This document shows positions 8,955 through 17,674 of a stretch of 64,000 nt of DNA, piece by piece. Below the pieces are notes generated by a model. It was not told the DNA's origin, made no database searches, and saw only the letters and a list, made by a program, of their open reading frames with translations. The stretch comes from Bacteroidota bacterium (lineage in GTDB: Bacteria > Bacteroidota > Bacteroidia > Flavobacteriales > Flavobacteriaceae), in contig CANFJB010000012.1 of NCBI GenBank assembly GCA_947447375.1, forward strand, positions 24,734-88,733. Reading direction: 5' to 3'. Made by a program: the position numbers and the translations under genes. The stretch's first letter is position 1, and each line of letters starts with the position of its first letter.

Positions 8955-10475
8955 ATGCCAATTTCTATTATCAATTCATTCGCCTCTTGGGTTTTAAAAC
9001 AGCGCATTCATCAGATTGAGCTTTTTTTAAAATACCCTAATGAAGTACAAGAAGAATTGCTTTTGAATTTAATTCGAACGGCAGAAAAAACTACCCTCGG
9101 AATAGAATACGGCTACGAATCGATTAAAACGTATGCCACTTTTACTGAACGGGTTCCTATTTCAACCTATGAAGATTTACAGCCATTAATTGAGCGAACT
9201 CGCTTGGGAGAGCAAAATGTATTTTGGAATACTCCTGTAAAATGGTTTGCAAAATCAAGTGGGACAACCAATGCAAAAAGTAAATTTATCCCTGTGAGCA
9301 ATGAAGCTTTAGAAAATTGTCATTACAAGGGCAGTAAAGATTTATTGTGCATGTATTTGAATAACAATGAAAATTCGGGGCTGTTTTCTGGAAAAAGTTT
9401 ACGATTGGGTGGAAGTTCACAAATATATGAGGACAACAATACTTTTTTTGGTGATTTATCGGCGATACTAATTGAAAACATGCCTATTTGGGCTGAATTT
9501 ATTAGCACACCAAGTAATAGAACTTCCTTAATGAGCGAATGGGAAACAAAAATTACTGCAATTATCAATGAAACAAAAAACGAAAACGTAACTAGTTTTG
9601 CTGGAGTTCCTTCATGGATGTTGGTTTTACTTAATAAAGTACTTGAAGAAACTGGAAAATCAAATTTATTGGAATTATGGCCAAATCTTGAAGTGTATTT
9701 CCATGGAGGAGTAAATTTTGATCCTTATAGAGAACAATATCAAAAAATAGTTCCCAACTCAGATTTTAAATATTACGAAATTTACAATGCTTCCGAAGGT
9801 TTTTTTGCGATTCAAGATAGAAATGATTCCAATGAATTATTATTGATGTTGGATTATGGGATTTTTTATGAATTCATTCCAATGGATGTTTTCGGAACTA
9901 CAAACCAATATGCTATTCGCTTGTGCGATGTAGAATTAAATAAAAATTATGCGATTGTGATCACTACAAACTCTGGTTTGTGGCGCTATATGATAGGAGA
10001 CACCATCCGATTTACCTCATTAAACCCCTACAGGATTAGAGTTACGGGAAGAACAAAACACCATATCAATGTTTTTGGCGAGGAGTTAATGGTTGAAAAT
10101 ACCGACAGAGCTATTGCTAAAGCGTGTCAAATCACCAATACAGAAGTGGTGGATTATACTGTAGCTCCTATTTTCATGAAAGGCAAAGAAAAAGGCGCTC
10201 ATGAATGGATGATTGAATTCAAGAACAACCCTTCAGATGCGGCTGCTTTTGCGAAAATTTTGGATGAAACGTTACAAACTTTAAACTCTGATTACGAAGC
10301 CAAACGCTATAATAACATGACTTTAAATCAATTGAAAATAAATATTGCTCGTCCGAATTTATTTTATGATTGGCTGAAAGACCAAAACAAATTAGGTGGT
10401 CAGCACAAAATTCCAAGGTTGTCCAATCAAAGGGATTATTTAGAAAAATTGAAGGGCATGCAGATTATAAAATAA
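8955..10475 (+). CDS. GH3-family acyl-adenylating protein
   Basis: A 506-residue member of the GH3 (auxin-promoter, JAR1-like) branch of the adenylate-forming superfamily; plant members join amino acids to carboxylic hormones, while bacterial substrates are unknown. The ATP-binding loop SSGTTNAKSKFIP is intact, as are the YNASEGFFAIQ and YMIGDTIRF segments around the second and third adenylation motifs. The reading frame is open from a TTG at 8931, but homologous N-termini and the ATG at 8955 (MPISIINSFASWVLK) make the ATG the better start. A bidirectional terminator follows immediately. Confidence 0.85.
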   Translation: MPISIINSFASWVLKQRIHQIELFLKYPNEVQEELLLNLIRTAEKTTLGIEYGYESIKTYATFTERVPISTYEDLQPLIERTRLGEQNVFWNTPVKWFAKSSGTTNAKSKFIPVSNEALENCHYKGSKDLLCMYLNNNENSGLFSGKSLRLGGSSQIYEDNNTFFGDLSAILIENMPIWAEFISTPSNRTSLMSEWETKITAIINETKNENVTSFAGVPSWMLVLLNKVLEETGKSNLLELWPNLEVYFHGGVNFDPYREQYQKIVPNSDFKYYEIYNASEGFFAIQDRNDSNELLLMLDYGIFYEFIPMDVFGTTNQYAIRLCDVELNKNYAIVITTNSGLWRYMIGDTIRFTSLNPYRIRVTGRTKHHINVFGEELMVENTDRAIAKACQITNTEVVDYTVAPIFMKGKEKGAHEWMIEFKNNPSDAAAFAKILDETLQTLNSDYEAKRYNNMTLNQLKINIARPNLFYDWLKDQNKLGGQHKIPRLSNQRDYLEKLKGMQIIK

Positions 10476-10505
10476 AAAACCGTCTAACAATAGACGGTTT
10501 TTTAT
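10475..10505. terminator. Bidirectional terminator between GH3 gene and clpX
   Basis: AAAACCGTCTA pairs perfectly with TAGACGGTTTT around a 3-5 base loop, with A and T runs on both sides. It can serve the convergent GH3 and clpX genes. Confidence 0.9.
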
Positions 10506-10509
10506 TTAT

Positions 10510-11739
10510 TTACGACGCTATTTCCAAGCGTTTCAGTAAGTTTTTGCTCAAAGTGTGTTGTGCATATTCTTTATCGATATCCAAGGTTTTTTCTTCAGAA
10601 CTTGGCAAATCATACATCGCATCAGTAAGAATCGCTTCGCATAAAGAACGCAATCCACGAGCGCCTAATTTATATTCTAATGCTTTATCAACGATAAAAT
10701 CCAGCGCTTCATCTGAAATATTGAACTCCACTTCGTCCATTAAAAACAACTTTTTATATTGCTTTATTAGGGCGTTTTTCGGCTCAGTTAAAATAGCTCG
10801 CAACGTTTCTCTGTCTAATGGATCCATGTGAGTTAAAACTGGTAAACGACCGATAATTTCGGGAATCAAACCAAAATCTTTGATGTCTTTTGGAATGATA
10901 TATTGCAACAAATTGTCTTTATTTATGTTGTCAGCATTTTTTGATGAACTGTAACCCATCGCTTGACGGTTCAATCTTTTGGAAATTATTTTTTCAATTC
11001 CATCAAAAGCACCTCCGGCAATAAATAAAATATTTTGAGTATTTACCTCAACAAATTTTTGGTCGGGATGTTTCCTACCTCCTTTTGGTGGCACATTCAC
11101 AACAGTTCCTTCTAACAATTTTAATAATGCTTGTTGAACACCTTCACCAGAAACATCACGAGTAATGGAAGGATTGTCACCTTTACGGGAAATTTTATCA
11201 ATTTCGTCAATAAAAACAATTCCTCTTTCGGCTTTAGCCACATCATAATCGGCAGCTTGTAGAAGGCGCGTTAAAATGCTTTCAACATCTTCACCTACAT
11301 ATCCTGCTTCTGTTAATACAGTTGCATCAACAATAGCCAAAGGAACATCAAGCATTTTTGCAATGGTTTTTGCAACCAATGTTTTTCCGGTACCTGTTTG
11401 ACCCACCATAATAATATTGGATTTTTCAATCTCCACTTCATCTTCTAATTCTTGTTGCATCAATCTTTTATAATGATTGTAAACTGCAACCGCCATTACT
11501 TTTTTGGTTTGGTCTTGACCAATAACGTATTTATCTAGAAATGCACGAATTTCTTTTGGCTTTCTAAGAACTAAATCGCCAACATTAGATTTCACATTAG
11601 ATTTTAATTCCTCAACCACAATGCCATTTGCTTGCTCAATACATTTATCACAAATGTGCGCATCTATCCCAGCAATCAATAAATTGGTTTCTGGTTTTTT
11701 TCTTCCACAGAAGGAACATTCTAATTTTTCTTTTGCCAT
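10510..11739 (-). CDS. clpX: ATP-dependent Clp protease ATP-binding subunit ClpX
   Basis: A 409-residue AAA+ unfoldase that recognises tagged substrates and feeds them to ClpP. The N-terminal zinc-binding domain has Cys8, Cys11, Cys30 and Cys33. Walker A is GQTGTGKT at 113-120, Walker B GIVFIDEIDK, and the pore and ClpX-specific segment EGTVVNVPPKGGRKHP is present. The C-terminal AAA+ lid includes the sensor-2 segment KLGARGLR. It follows clpP on the same strand with 87 bases between, filled by TTTAAA-rich inverted repeats, so the two may form one transcript or be separately processed. Confidence 0.98.
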   Translation of the reverse strand: MAKEKLECSFCGRKKPETNLLIAGIDAHICDKCIEQANGIVVEELKSNVKSNVGDLVLRKPKEIRAFLDKYVIGQDQTKKVMAVAVYNHYKRLMQQELEDEVEIEKSNIIMVGQTGTGKTLVAKTIAKMLDVPLAIVDATVLTEAGYVGEDVESILTRLLQAADYDVAKAERGIVFIDEIDKISRKGDNPSITRDVSGEGVQQALLKLLEGTVVNVPPKGGRKHPDQKFVEVNTQNILFIAGGAFDGIEKIISKRLNRQAMGYSSSKNADNINKDNLLQYIIPKDIKDFGLIPEIIGRLPVLTHMDPLDRETLRAILTEPKNALIKQYKKLFLMDEVEFNISDEALDFIVDKALEYKLGARGLRSLCEAILTDAMYDLPSSEEKTLDIDKEYAQHTLSKNLLKRLEIAS

Positions 11740-11747
11740 TTTATATT

Positions 11748-11813
11748 GTTTAAAGTTTAAAAAGTTTAAAGTTTAAAGTTACTCAGCAACCTTAAACTTT
11801 AAACCTTAAACTT
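11748..11813. repeat. AT-rich inverted repeat between clpP and clpX
   Basis: The left arm (11748-11780) is made of GTTTAAA/AGTTTAAA units and the right arm (11788-11813) of the complementary CTTAAACTTTAAAC type, around a short ACTCAGC centre. The minus-strand transcript could form a long AT-rich hairpin between clpP and clpX. Similar arrays are common between genes in flavobacteria. Confidence 0.65.
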
Positions 11814-11826
11814 GTAACTTCCAATC

Positions 11827-12501
11827 TTATCCTCTTCTCAACACTTCATCAATCATCCCGTACTCTTTTGCTTCATCGGCAATCATCCAATAATCGCGTT
11901 CAGAATCCATGTGTACTTTTTCAAAAGATTGTCCCGAATGTTTAGAAATTATTTGATATAATTCGTCTTTTAGCTTTAACATTTCACGCAAGTTGATTTC
12001 CATATCTGTTGCAACTCCTTGCGCCCCACCAGAAGGTTGGTGAATCATAACTCTTGAATGAGGTAATGCAGAACGTTTCCCTTCAGCACCCGCACACAAT
12101 AAAACAGCTCCCATTGAAGCAGCCATTCCGGTACAAATTGTAGCTACATCAGGCTTAATGTATTGCATTGTGTCATAAATTCCCAAACCAGCATAAACAC
12201 TTCCACCTGGAGAATTGATGTAAATTTGAATGTCTTTTGAAGAATCTGCGCTTTCTAAAAACAACAATTGTGCTTGAACGATATTTGCAATTTGATCGTC
12301 AATTCCTGTTCCCATGAAGATAATTCTATCCATCATTAATCTAGAAAAAACATCCAATTGAGAAACGTTTAAATGGCGTTCTTCAATAATATATGGAGTC
12401 ATCCCTTTTGGCGTCATTGCATTTACAAGTTTGTCGTAATACAAATTATTAACTCCTTGATGTTTTGTAGCAAACTTCTTAAATTCGTTAGAGTAATTCA
12501 T
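11827..12501 (-). CDS. clpP: ATP-dependent Clp protease proteolytic subunit ClpP
   Basis: A 224-residue serine peptidase that forms the tetradecameric degradation chamber used by ClpX. The catalytic Ser129 sits in GMAASMGAV and His154 in HSRVMIHQPSGG; the acidic residue is in the HMDSERDYWM region. The oligomerisation handle and glycine-rich INSPGGSVYAG segment are normal. It lies in the order tig-clpP-clpX, the usual protein quality-control neighbourhood. Its upstream region holds a -7 element and a perfect palindrome. Confidence 0.98.
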   Translation of the reverse strand: MNYSNEFKKFATKHQGVNNLYYDKLVNAMTPKGMTPYIIEERHLNVSQLDVFSRLMMDRIIFMGTGIDDQIANIVQAQLLFLESADSSKDIQIYINSPGGSVYAGLGIYDTMQYIKPDVATICTGMAASMGAVLLCAGAEGKRSALPHSRVMIHQPSGGAQGVATDMEINLREMLKLKDELYQIISKHSGQSFEKVHMDSERDYWMIADEAKEYGMIDEVLRRG

Positions 12502-12544
12502 TTTTTTATTATTAATAAGTTTAATATATTGTCTAGATTCTTCA

Positions 12545-12566
12545 CAAAGTTAATGCAAAGCATTAA
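12545..12566 (-). promoter_or_regulatory. clpP promoter region with palindrome
   Basis: The minus strand carries TAACTTTG (12552-12545), a perfect TAnnTTTG element. Overlapping its upstream edge is the perfect inverted repeat TTAATGC-AAA-GCATTAA (12550-12566), in the spacer where a repressor or activator could act. No regulator is identified. Confidence 0.45.
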
Positions 12567-12602
12567 ATAAAAGAGTGCCAAAAAAATAAATTTCTGACAC
12601 TC
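12565..12602 (-). terminator. Probable terminator of tig
   Basis: On the minus strand GAGTGTCA (12602-12595) pairs with TGGCACTC (12580-12573) with one U-G wobble, followed by TTTTATTT. It separates tig from clpP. Confidence 0.6.
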
Positions 12603-12654
12603 AAATATAATTCTTTTTTATTGTTTATCAAATGAAAACTGACTAATCTAGAAT

Positions 12655-13980
12655 TTATTCTCCGTAGAAAGCAGCGATAAATTCAGGATAAGTAACTTTC
12701 TTTTCTTTAGCATTTGCTTTTTCTTTGAAAAGAAGTAATAATTTTTCACCAACTACTTGATCTGAAAGTTTTTTAACTTCTTCTTGGTTTGCCAATACTC
12801 TAGCTACAATTCCTTGAACTTCTTCATCTGTAGGATTCATTTGTCCGAATTGTGCCATTTGTTGTCTGATTGACTTAGCTGTAAATTCTTTCAAGTCTTC
12901 AAAGGTAACTTGGATATTCGACTGGCTTAACGCTCTTCCTTCAATTAATTGGTAACGCAATCCTTTTTCAGATTTTTCGTACTCAATTGCTGCTTCTTCA
13001 GCAGATAATTTTTTCTCACCAACAGTTTGCAACCATCTTTTTAAGAAATCAGCTGGTAAGTCAAATTTGGTGTTTTCAACCAAGAAATTAGTTACATCAG
13101 ACAATAATTTTTGATCTGCTTGTTGAGCAAATTGCAATTCAGCATCTTCTTTTATTTTAGCTTTTAAATCAGCTAATGAAGAAACGGCTCCTGGTCCGAA
13201 TAGTTTATCAAATAATTCTTGATTCAATTCTGCCAATTCAGTTCCGTTAATATTTTCGATTGTAAAATCAACGTCAATTGCTAAACCATGAACATCATCG
13301 TGACCTACTTTCATTACGTCCATCAATTGATGATCGTCGTCAAAAAGGCCTTTTGTATTAACAGTAAGAACATCTCCGGCTTTTTTACCAACAAATTTTG
13401 CACCTGTTTTTTTATCTTTAAAAATAGAAATATTAAAAGTATATGGAGAATTAATTCCTTTTTCAACATTGGTAAAAGTTCCAGAAATATCAGAACTTTC
13501 TTCAACTACAGTTTGAGGAATTGGAGTACCAAATTGTTTTTGGATACGAACAACTTGCTCGTCAATTAACTTATCGTCAGCCGTCACAACATATTTAATA
13601 ATATTGTTTTTAGCTTCTAGATCTAGATCAAAATTTGGAACTAATCCAATTTCATATTCGAATTCCATTTCTTCATCATTCCAAGGAAAATCAGGGTTTT
13701 CTTTTGCTAATGGAGTACCAAGAAGATTCAAACGCTCTGATTGAATGTATCTTTCCAATGCCAATTCAACCACTTTTTTTACTTCTTCAATTTTAATTGC
13801 TCTTCCGTATTGTTTTTCAACTAAATCTCTAGGCACAGCACCTTTTCTAAAACCTTTTACTGTTGCCAATGGCATTTTTTCATTGATTCTTTTTTGTACT
13901 TGCCCTTTGTAATCCATGTGAACTACTTTCAAAACAATTACTTCATTTACAGCATTTATTGCTACTCTTTTGATATCCAT
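12655..13980 (-). CDS. tig: Trigger factor (ribosome-associated chaperone)
   Basis: A 441-residue chaperone that binds the ribosome exit tunnel and shields nascent chains. The N-terminal ribosome-binding domain ends with the signature KGFRKGAVP, equivalent to GFRxGxxP, at about 45-53. The middle PPIase-like domain is divergent, as usual in Bacteroidetes, and the C-terminal helical arms follow. The frame extends upstream to 14016, but that extension runs through the predicted -7 promoter element, so the ATG at 13980 (MDIKRVAINAVNEV) is chosen. It lies upstream of clpP on the same strand. Confidence 0.95.
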   Translation of the reverse strand: MDIKRVAINAVNEVIVLKVVHMDYKGQVQKRINEKMPLATVKGFRKGAVPRDLVEKQYGRAIKIEEVKKVVELALERYIQSERLNLLGTPLAKENPDFPWNDEEMEFEYEIGLVPNFDLDLEAKNNIIKYVVTADDKLIDEQVVRIQKQFGTPIPQTVVEESSDISGTFTNVEKGINSPYTFNISIFKDKKTGAKFVGKKAGDVLTVNTKGLFDDDHQLMDVMKVGHDDVHGLAIDVDFTIENINGTELAELNQELFDKLFGPGAVSSLADLKAKIKEDAELQFAQQADQKLLSDVTNFLVENTKFDLPADFLKRWLQTVGEKKLSAEEAAIEYEKSEKGLRYQLIEGRALSQSNIQVTFEDLKEFTAKSIRQQMAQFGQMNPTDEEVQGIVARVLANQEEVKKLSDQVVGEKLLLLFKEKANAKEKKVTYPEFIAAFYGE

Positions 13981-14013
13981 TTTCTTTCTTATTTTCTTAA
14001 TAAAATTGGGTTG

Positions 14014-14044
14014 CAAAAATATAATTTTTTTACGACCTAAACAA
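14014..14044 (-). promoter_or_regulatory. Promoter of tig
   Basis: On the minus strand TTG (14044-14042), 20 bases, then TATTTTTG (14021-14014). This is a full match to the Bacteroidetes pattern. It places transcription start near 14008 and so fixes the tig start codon downstream at 13980. Confidence 0.65.
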
Positions 14045-14142
14045 GTTTAATAAATACGCTAACAATTAATCCCATTTGCTTTTAAAAAAATCGTTAAAAA
14101 AGCACCGATTTGTTTCCTACATTAACTTAATATAGTACTTTA

Positions 14143-15312
14143 GTGGCTCGAAAAATAATTCAATTGAACACCTCGTTTTCATTCAAAATTTTTAATTCTA
14201 CCTCAGAATTCCCAAGCAATTGGAATGATTTTTCCGCGAATAATATTTTCTTTTCAAAAGAGTATTTACATATTTTAGAAGTTTCTTCGCCCAATAACAT
14301 TTCAAGCAATTTCATTGGATTGTTCCAAAATGAGAAATTAGTTGGTGTTGCTTTAACGCAATTCAATAATTTGAGTTTGGTCAATTCTTATGGCGAAAGA
14401 GATAATTGCATTAAAAACAAAATTAGAACTGTTGTGTTCAAAAATTTTAGTTCCAACGTACTTGTTGTTGGTAATAATACCTTAACTGGGCAAAATACGT
14501 TTTGCTTTTCAAAAGAAGTTCCTGCTAAAGAATTAGTAAGTCTACTTTATAAAGCGGTGGAGGAATTGCAGAGACAAATTGAGAAAAATGGACAAAAAGT
14601 TCACTTAGTTATTTACAAAGATTTTCCTGAATTTCAAATTCCTTTATTCGAATTACCTGAATTTAGTTCGTTTTACAAATTCACTACACAGCCCAATATG
14701 CTATTTTCAATTAAAGAACATTGGCATACTTTTGATGATTATGTAGCAGATTTAAGTAAGAAATATCGAGACCAATTTAAACGTGCACGTAAAAAATCGG
14801 AAGGTATTACTAAAAGAAAATTTTCATTAGAAGACATTGAAAATTATAAAGAAAGAATTGTTGAATTGTATTTAAATGTTGCCAAAAAAGCTCCTTTCAA
14901 TACTTTTTTTCTCAATGATGATCATTTTGAGATTTTCAAAAAAACCTTGAATGACAAATTTTTATTTTACGGTTATTTTAAAGACGAAACTTTAATAGGC
15001 TTCAATACTTTGATAAAAAACGGAAAAGACATTGATACGTATTTTCTTGGTTACGATGAAAAATGCCAACGAGAAAGAATGTTGTATTTGAATATGCTTT
15101 ACGATATGATTGGTTATTCTATCAATAAAGGTTTCAAAAGAATTGTTTTCGCGAGAACAGCTTTAGAAATAAAAAGTTCGGTGGGCGCTAATCCGGAAGA
15201 TTTACATGGATTTATGAGACACAACAATCGTTTAATCAATTTATTTATCCCTAAATTATTTCACTTTTTTGAACCTAAAGTGGAATGGATTGAAAGAAAT
15301 CCTTTTAAGTAA
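14143..15312 (+). CDS. FemAB/GNAT-like acetyltransferase-fold protein
   Basis: A 389-residue cytoplasmic protein of the GNAT superfamily, closest by eye to the FemAB/BioF2-like (Acetyltransf_6) branch. The C-terminal half carries the YFLGYDEKCQRERMLYLNML and KRIVFARTALEIKSSVGANP segments typical of these proteins, and a basic stretch KKYRDQFKRARKKSEG lies near residue 205. Such proteins transfer amino acids or acyl groups to cell-wall or lipid substrates; the substrate is unknown. The start is uncertain: a GTG at 14143 is used, but a possible -7 element overlaps it, and a TTG at 14164 is the next candidate. It converges on the ABC-F gene with one base between stops. Confidence 0.7.
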   Translation: MARKIIQLNTSFSFKIFNSTSEFPSNWNDFSANNIFFSKEYLHILEVSSPNNISSNFIGLFQNEKLVGVALTQFNNLSLVNSYGERDNCIKNKIRTVVFKNFSSNVLVVGNNTLTGQNTFCFSKEVPAKELVSLLYKAVEELQRQIEKNGQKVHLVIYKDFPEFQIPLFELPEFSSFYKFTTQPNMLFSIKEHWHTFDDYVADLSKKYRDQFKRARKKSEGITKRKFSLEDIENYKERIVELYLNVAKKAPFNTFFLNDDHFEIFKKTLNDKFLFYGYFKDETLIGFNTLIKNGKDIDTYFLGYDEKCQRERMLYLNMLYDMIGYSINKGFKRIVFARTALEIKSSVGANPEDLHGFMRHNNRLINLFIPKLFHFFEPKVEWIERNPFK

Positions 15313-15313
15313 A

Positions 15314-17221
15314 CTATAGGTTATCAATTTCTTCTTGAACTACTTCCCAATCAAAAAGTAATTGTTCTAAATCTGCTTTTTTCTTATTGTAAGCGACAAA
15401 AAAATCTGCATTTTCAATATGCTTATCATAATTTGAAGCCACCATTTTATCGTCATTTTGAATGTCAATTTCCAATTGTTTAATTTGACTTTCAATTTTA
15501 CTTAAACGGTTGTAAAGGGACTTGTTTTTCTTCTGGTCTTCATAGGAAGCTTTGTTGTTTTCCTTAATATTATCTTGTTTTGCGACGTCTTTTTTCTCCA
15601 CTTCACGCATGTTTTCCAAATTGCGCTGTTCAAGAAAATAGTTTACATCGCCCAAGTATTCTTTGATTTTTTGGTCTTTAAATTCATAAACCAAATTAGA
15701 CATTCCTTGAAGAAAATCCCTATCGTGAGAAACCAATAATAACGTTCCTTCATATTTTTGCAAAGCTGCTTTAAGAACATTTTTAGATTTAATATCCAAG
15801 TGATTTGTTGGCTCATCCATCACTAAAACATTAATCGGCTGCAGCAGCAATTTACATAATGCCAATCGGTTTCGTTCACCTCCAGAAAGTACTTTTACCT
15901 TTTTCTCTACGTCATCACCACGAAATAAAAAGGAACCTAACATGTCACGGACTTTAGATCTATTGGTGTCGTTAGCAGCGTCTTCCATAGTTTGAAGCAA
16001 CGTAATTTCACCATCTAAATATTCGGCTTGATTTTGAGCGAAATAACCCACTTGGACGTTATGTCCTAATTTAATTTCCCCTTGAAACTCAAATTCGTTT
16101 ACAATTGCTTTTATAAAAGTAGATTTTCCTTGACCATTTTGCCCAACGAAAGCAATTTTACTTCCACGTTCAACTAGAAGGGAAATGTCTTTTAAAATCG
16201 TTTTATCGCCGTAACTTTTAGTTACATTTTCAGCTTCAATAACTACTTTTCCTGGGACTTTTGAAACCGGAAAAGAAATATTCATCACCGAATTGTCATC
16301 TTCATCTACTTCAATTCGTTCTACTTTATCCAGCTTTTTGATAAGAGATTGCGCCATCGAGGCTTTTGAAGCTTTGGCACGAAACTTTTCAATTAGTTTT
16401 TCTGTTTCTTCAATTTTCTTGGCTTGATTTTTTTGGGTAGCCAATTGTTTCTCCCGAATTTCATGACGTAATTCTAAATATTCAGAATACGGCTTGTTGA
16501 AATCGTACGCTTTTCCTAATGAAATTTCGATAGTTCTATTGGTAACATTATCCAAAAACATTTTATCGTGGGAAACAATTACCACTACTCCAGGATAATT
16601 TCTTAGGAAACTTTCTAACCAAATGATACTTTCAATATCAAGGTGATTCGTAGGCTCATCGAGTAACAAAACATCATTGGATTGTAATAATAATTTTGCC
16701 AACTCAATTCTCATTCTCCAACCACCAGAAAAAGTTTCCGTTTGGTTATTGAAATCTTCTCGTTTGAATCCTAATCCAAGTAGAATTTTTTCAGTATCAC
16801 CTACATAATTATAACCACCTAATAATTCAAATCGATGGGTATAATCGGATAAATCTTCAATAATTTGGCTGTATTCCTCACTTTCATAATCGGTTCTAGT
16901 TACCAATAAATGGTTTATTTGCTCCAGCTTTTTCTCTACAATTTTAATTTCTGTAAATGCTTCATAGGCTTCTTCCAAAACAGTTCTTCCGTGTTCAAAA
17001 TCGATGTCTTGACGAAGAAAGCCCAGTTTCACTTCCTTTTCTTGTGAAATAACACCCGAATCGGGAGCAAAATCTCTAGCTAATATTTTCAACATAGTAG
17101 ATTTTCCAGCACCATTTTTCCCAACCAAACCCACTCGATCACCAGCACCTAAACGAAAGGTAACTTCTTCAAATAAATAAGTACCTCCAAAAGAAACTGA
17201 TAAGTTGTGTATATTAAGCAT
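15314..17221 (-). CDS. ABC-F family ATPase
   Basis: A 635-residue soluble protein with two ATP-binding cassettes and no membrane helices, the ABC-F plan of ribosome-associated translation factors (EttA/Uup/YfmR type). Cassette 1 has GLVGKNGAGKST and ETFSGGWRMRIELAKLLL...LLDEPTNHLD. Cassette 2 has AFVGQNGQGKST and LSGGERNRLALCKLLL...VMDEPTNHLD. A basic linker (about 240-300) joins them, and a charged coiled-coil C-terminal domain (about 540-635) resembles Uup, which suggests a housekeeping rather than drug-resistance role. Exact orthology is not assigned. Confidence 0.92.
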   Translation of the reverse strand: MLNIHNLSVSFGGTYLFEEVTFRLGAGDRVGLVGKNGAGKSTMLKILARDFAPDSGVISQEKEVKLGFLRQDIDFEHGRTVLEEAYEAFTEIKIVEKKLEQINHLLVTRTDYESEEYSQIIEDLSDYTHRFELLGGYNYVGDTEKILLGLGFKREDFNNQTETFSGGWRMRIELAKLLLQSNDVLLLDEPTNHLDIESIIWLESFLRNYPGVVVIVSHDKMFLDNVTNRTIEISLGKAYDFNKPYSEYLELRHEIREKQLATQKNQAKKIEETEKLIEKFRAKASKASMAQSLIKKLDKVERIEVDEDDNSVMNISFPVSKVPGKVVIEAENVTKSYGDKTILKDISLLVERGSKIAFVGQNGQGKSTFIKAIVNEFEFQGEIKLGHNVQVGYFAQNQAEYLDGEITLLQTMEDAANDTNRSKVRDMLGSFLFRGDDVEKKVKVLSGGERNRLALCKLLLQPINVLVMDEPTNHLDIKSKNVLKAALQKYEGTLLLVSHDRDFLQGMSNLVYEFKDQKIKEYLGDVNYFLEQRNLENMREVEKKDVAKQDNIKENNKASYEDQKKNKSLYNRLSKIESQIKQLEIDIQNDDKMVASNYDKHIENADFFVAYNKKKADLEQLLFDWEVVQEEIDNL

Positions 17222-17250
17222 TAATTATGATTTATTAAAAATTGTATGAT

Positions 17251-17275
17251 TAAATTTGCATACCGAAAAACGGTA
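17251..17275 (+). promoter_or_regulatory. -7 element and start-site hairpin before DUF983 gene
   Basis: TAAATTTG (17251-17258) is a perfect -7 element. The expected transcript start near 17264 falls within a small hairpin, TACCG-AAAAA-CGGTA (17261-17275). The ATG is at 17294. Confidence 0.5.
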
Positions 17276-17293
17276 ATTTAAAATTTTTTGCAA

Positions 17294-17674
17294 ATGTTAA
17301 AAAAAGGATCCAAATTAAATAGTATTTTAACAGGAAGTTGTCCTAAATGTCAAAATGAAAGCATGTATAAGGAAAAAAACATGCTAAAACTATCAAAAAT
17401 TCTTTCAATGAATGAATATTGTGGACACTGCGGATTGAAATACCAAATTGAACCTTCCTTTTTTTATGGGGCAATGTATGTGAGTTATGCTTTAAATGTT
17501 GCCGTTGGAGTAGCCGCGTTTATAATTTCTTATGTGTTTTGTAGTTCTAGTTTGAAACAAGCTTTTATAGCAATTATACTTTCAATGGTAGTTGCATTTC
17601 CCTATGTGTTGAGATTTTCTAGAAATATTTACATCAATATGTTTGTTGATTACGACGAGAATTTCAAACAATAA
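17294..17674 (+). CDS. DUF983 membrane protein with zinc ribbon
   Basis: A 126-residue protein. Two CxxC pairs, CPKC near residue 18 and CGHC near 48, flank a short loop and probably bind zinc. Two membrane helices follow (about 60-82 and 88-108). This is the DUF983 layout, of unknown function. The frame extends two codons upstream to a TTG, but the ATG at 17294 (MLKKGSKLNS) is the natural start. Its stop abuts the stop of the convergent oxidoreductase gene. Confidence 0.87.
   Translation: MLKKGSKLNSILTGSCPKCQNESMYKEKNMLKLSKILSMNEYCGHCGLKYQIEPSFFYGAMYVSYALNVAVGVAAFIISYVFCSSSLKQAFIAIILSMVVAFPYVLRFSRNIYINMFVDYDENFKQ

Noticed and set aside
12573..12580. TGGCAC sequence upstream of clpP as a sigma-54 site
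   Set aside because: No -12 GC follows at the right distance, and the bases form one arm of the tig terminator hairpin.
13288..13569. Plus-strand frame of 93 codons within tig
   Set aside because: Antisense to trigger factor, with Asn/Phe/Ile-rich composition expected from AT-rich antisense sequence.
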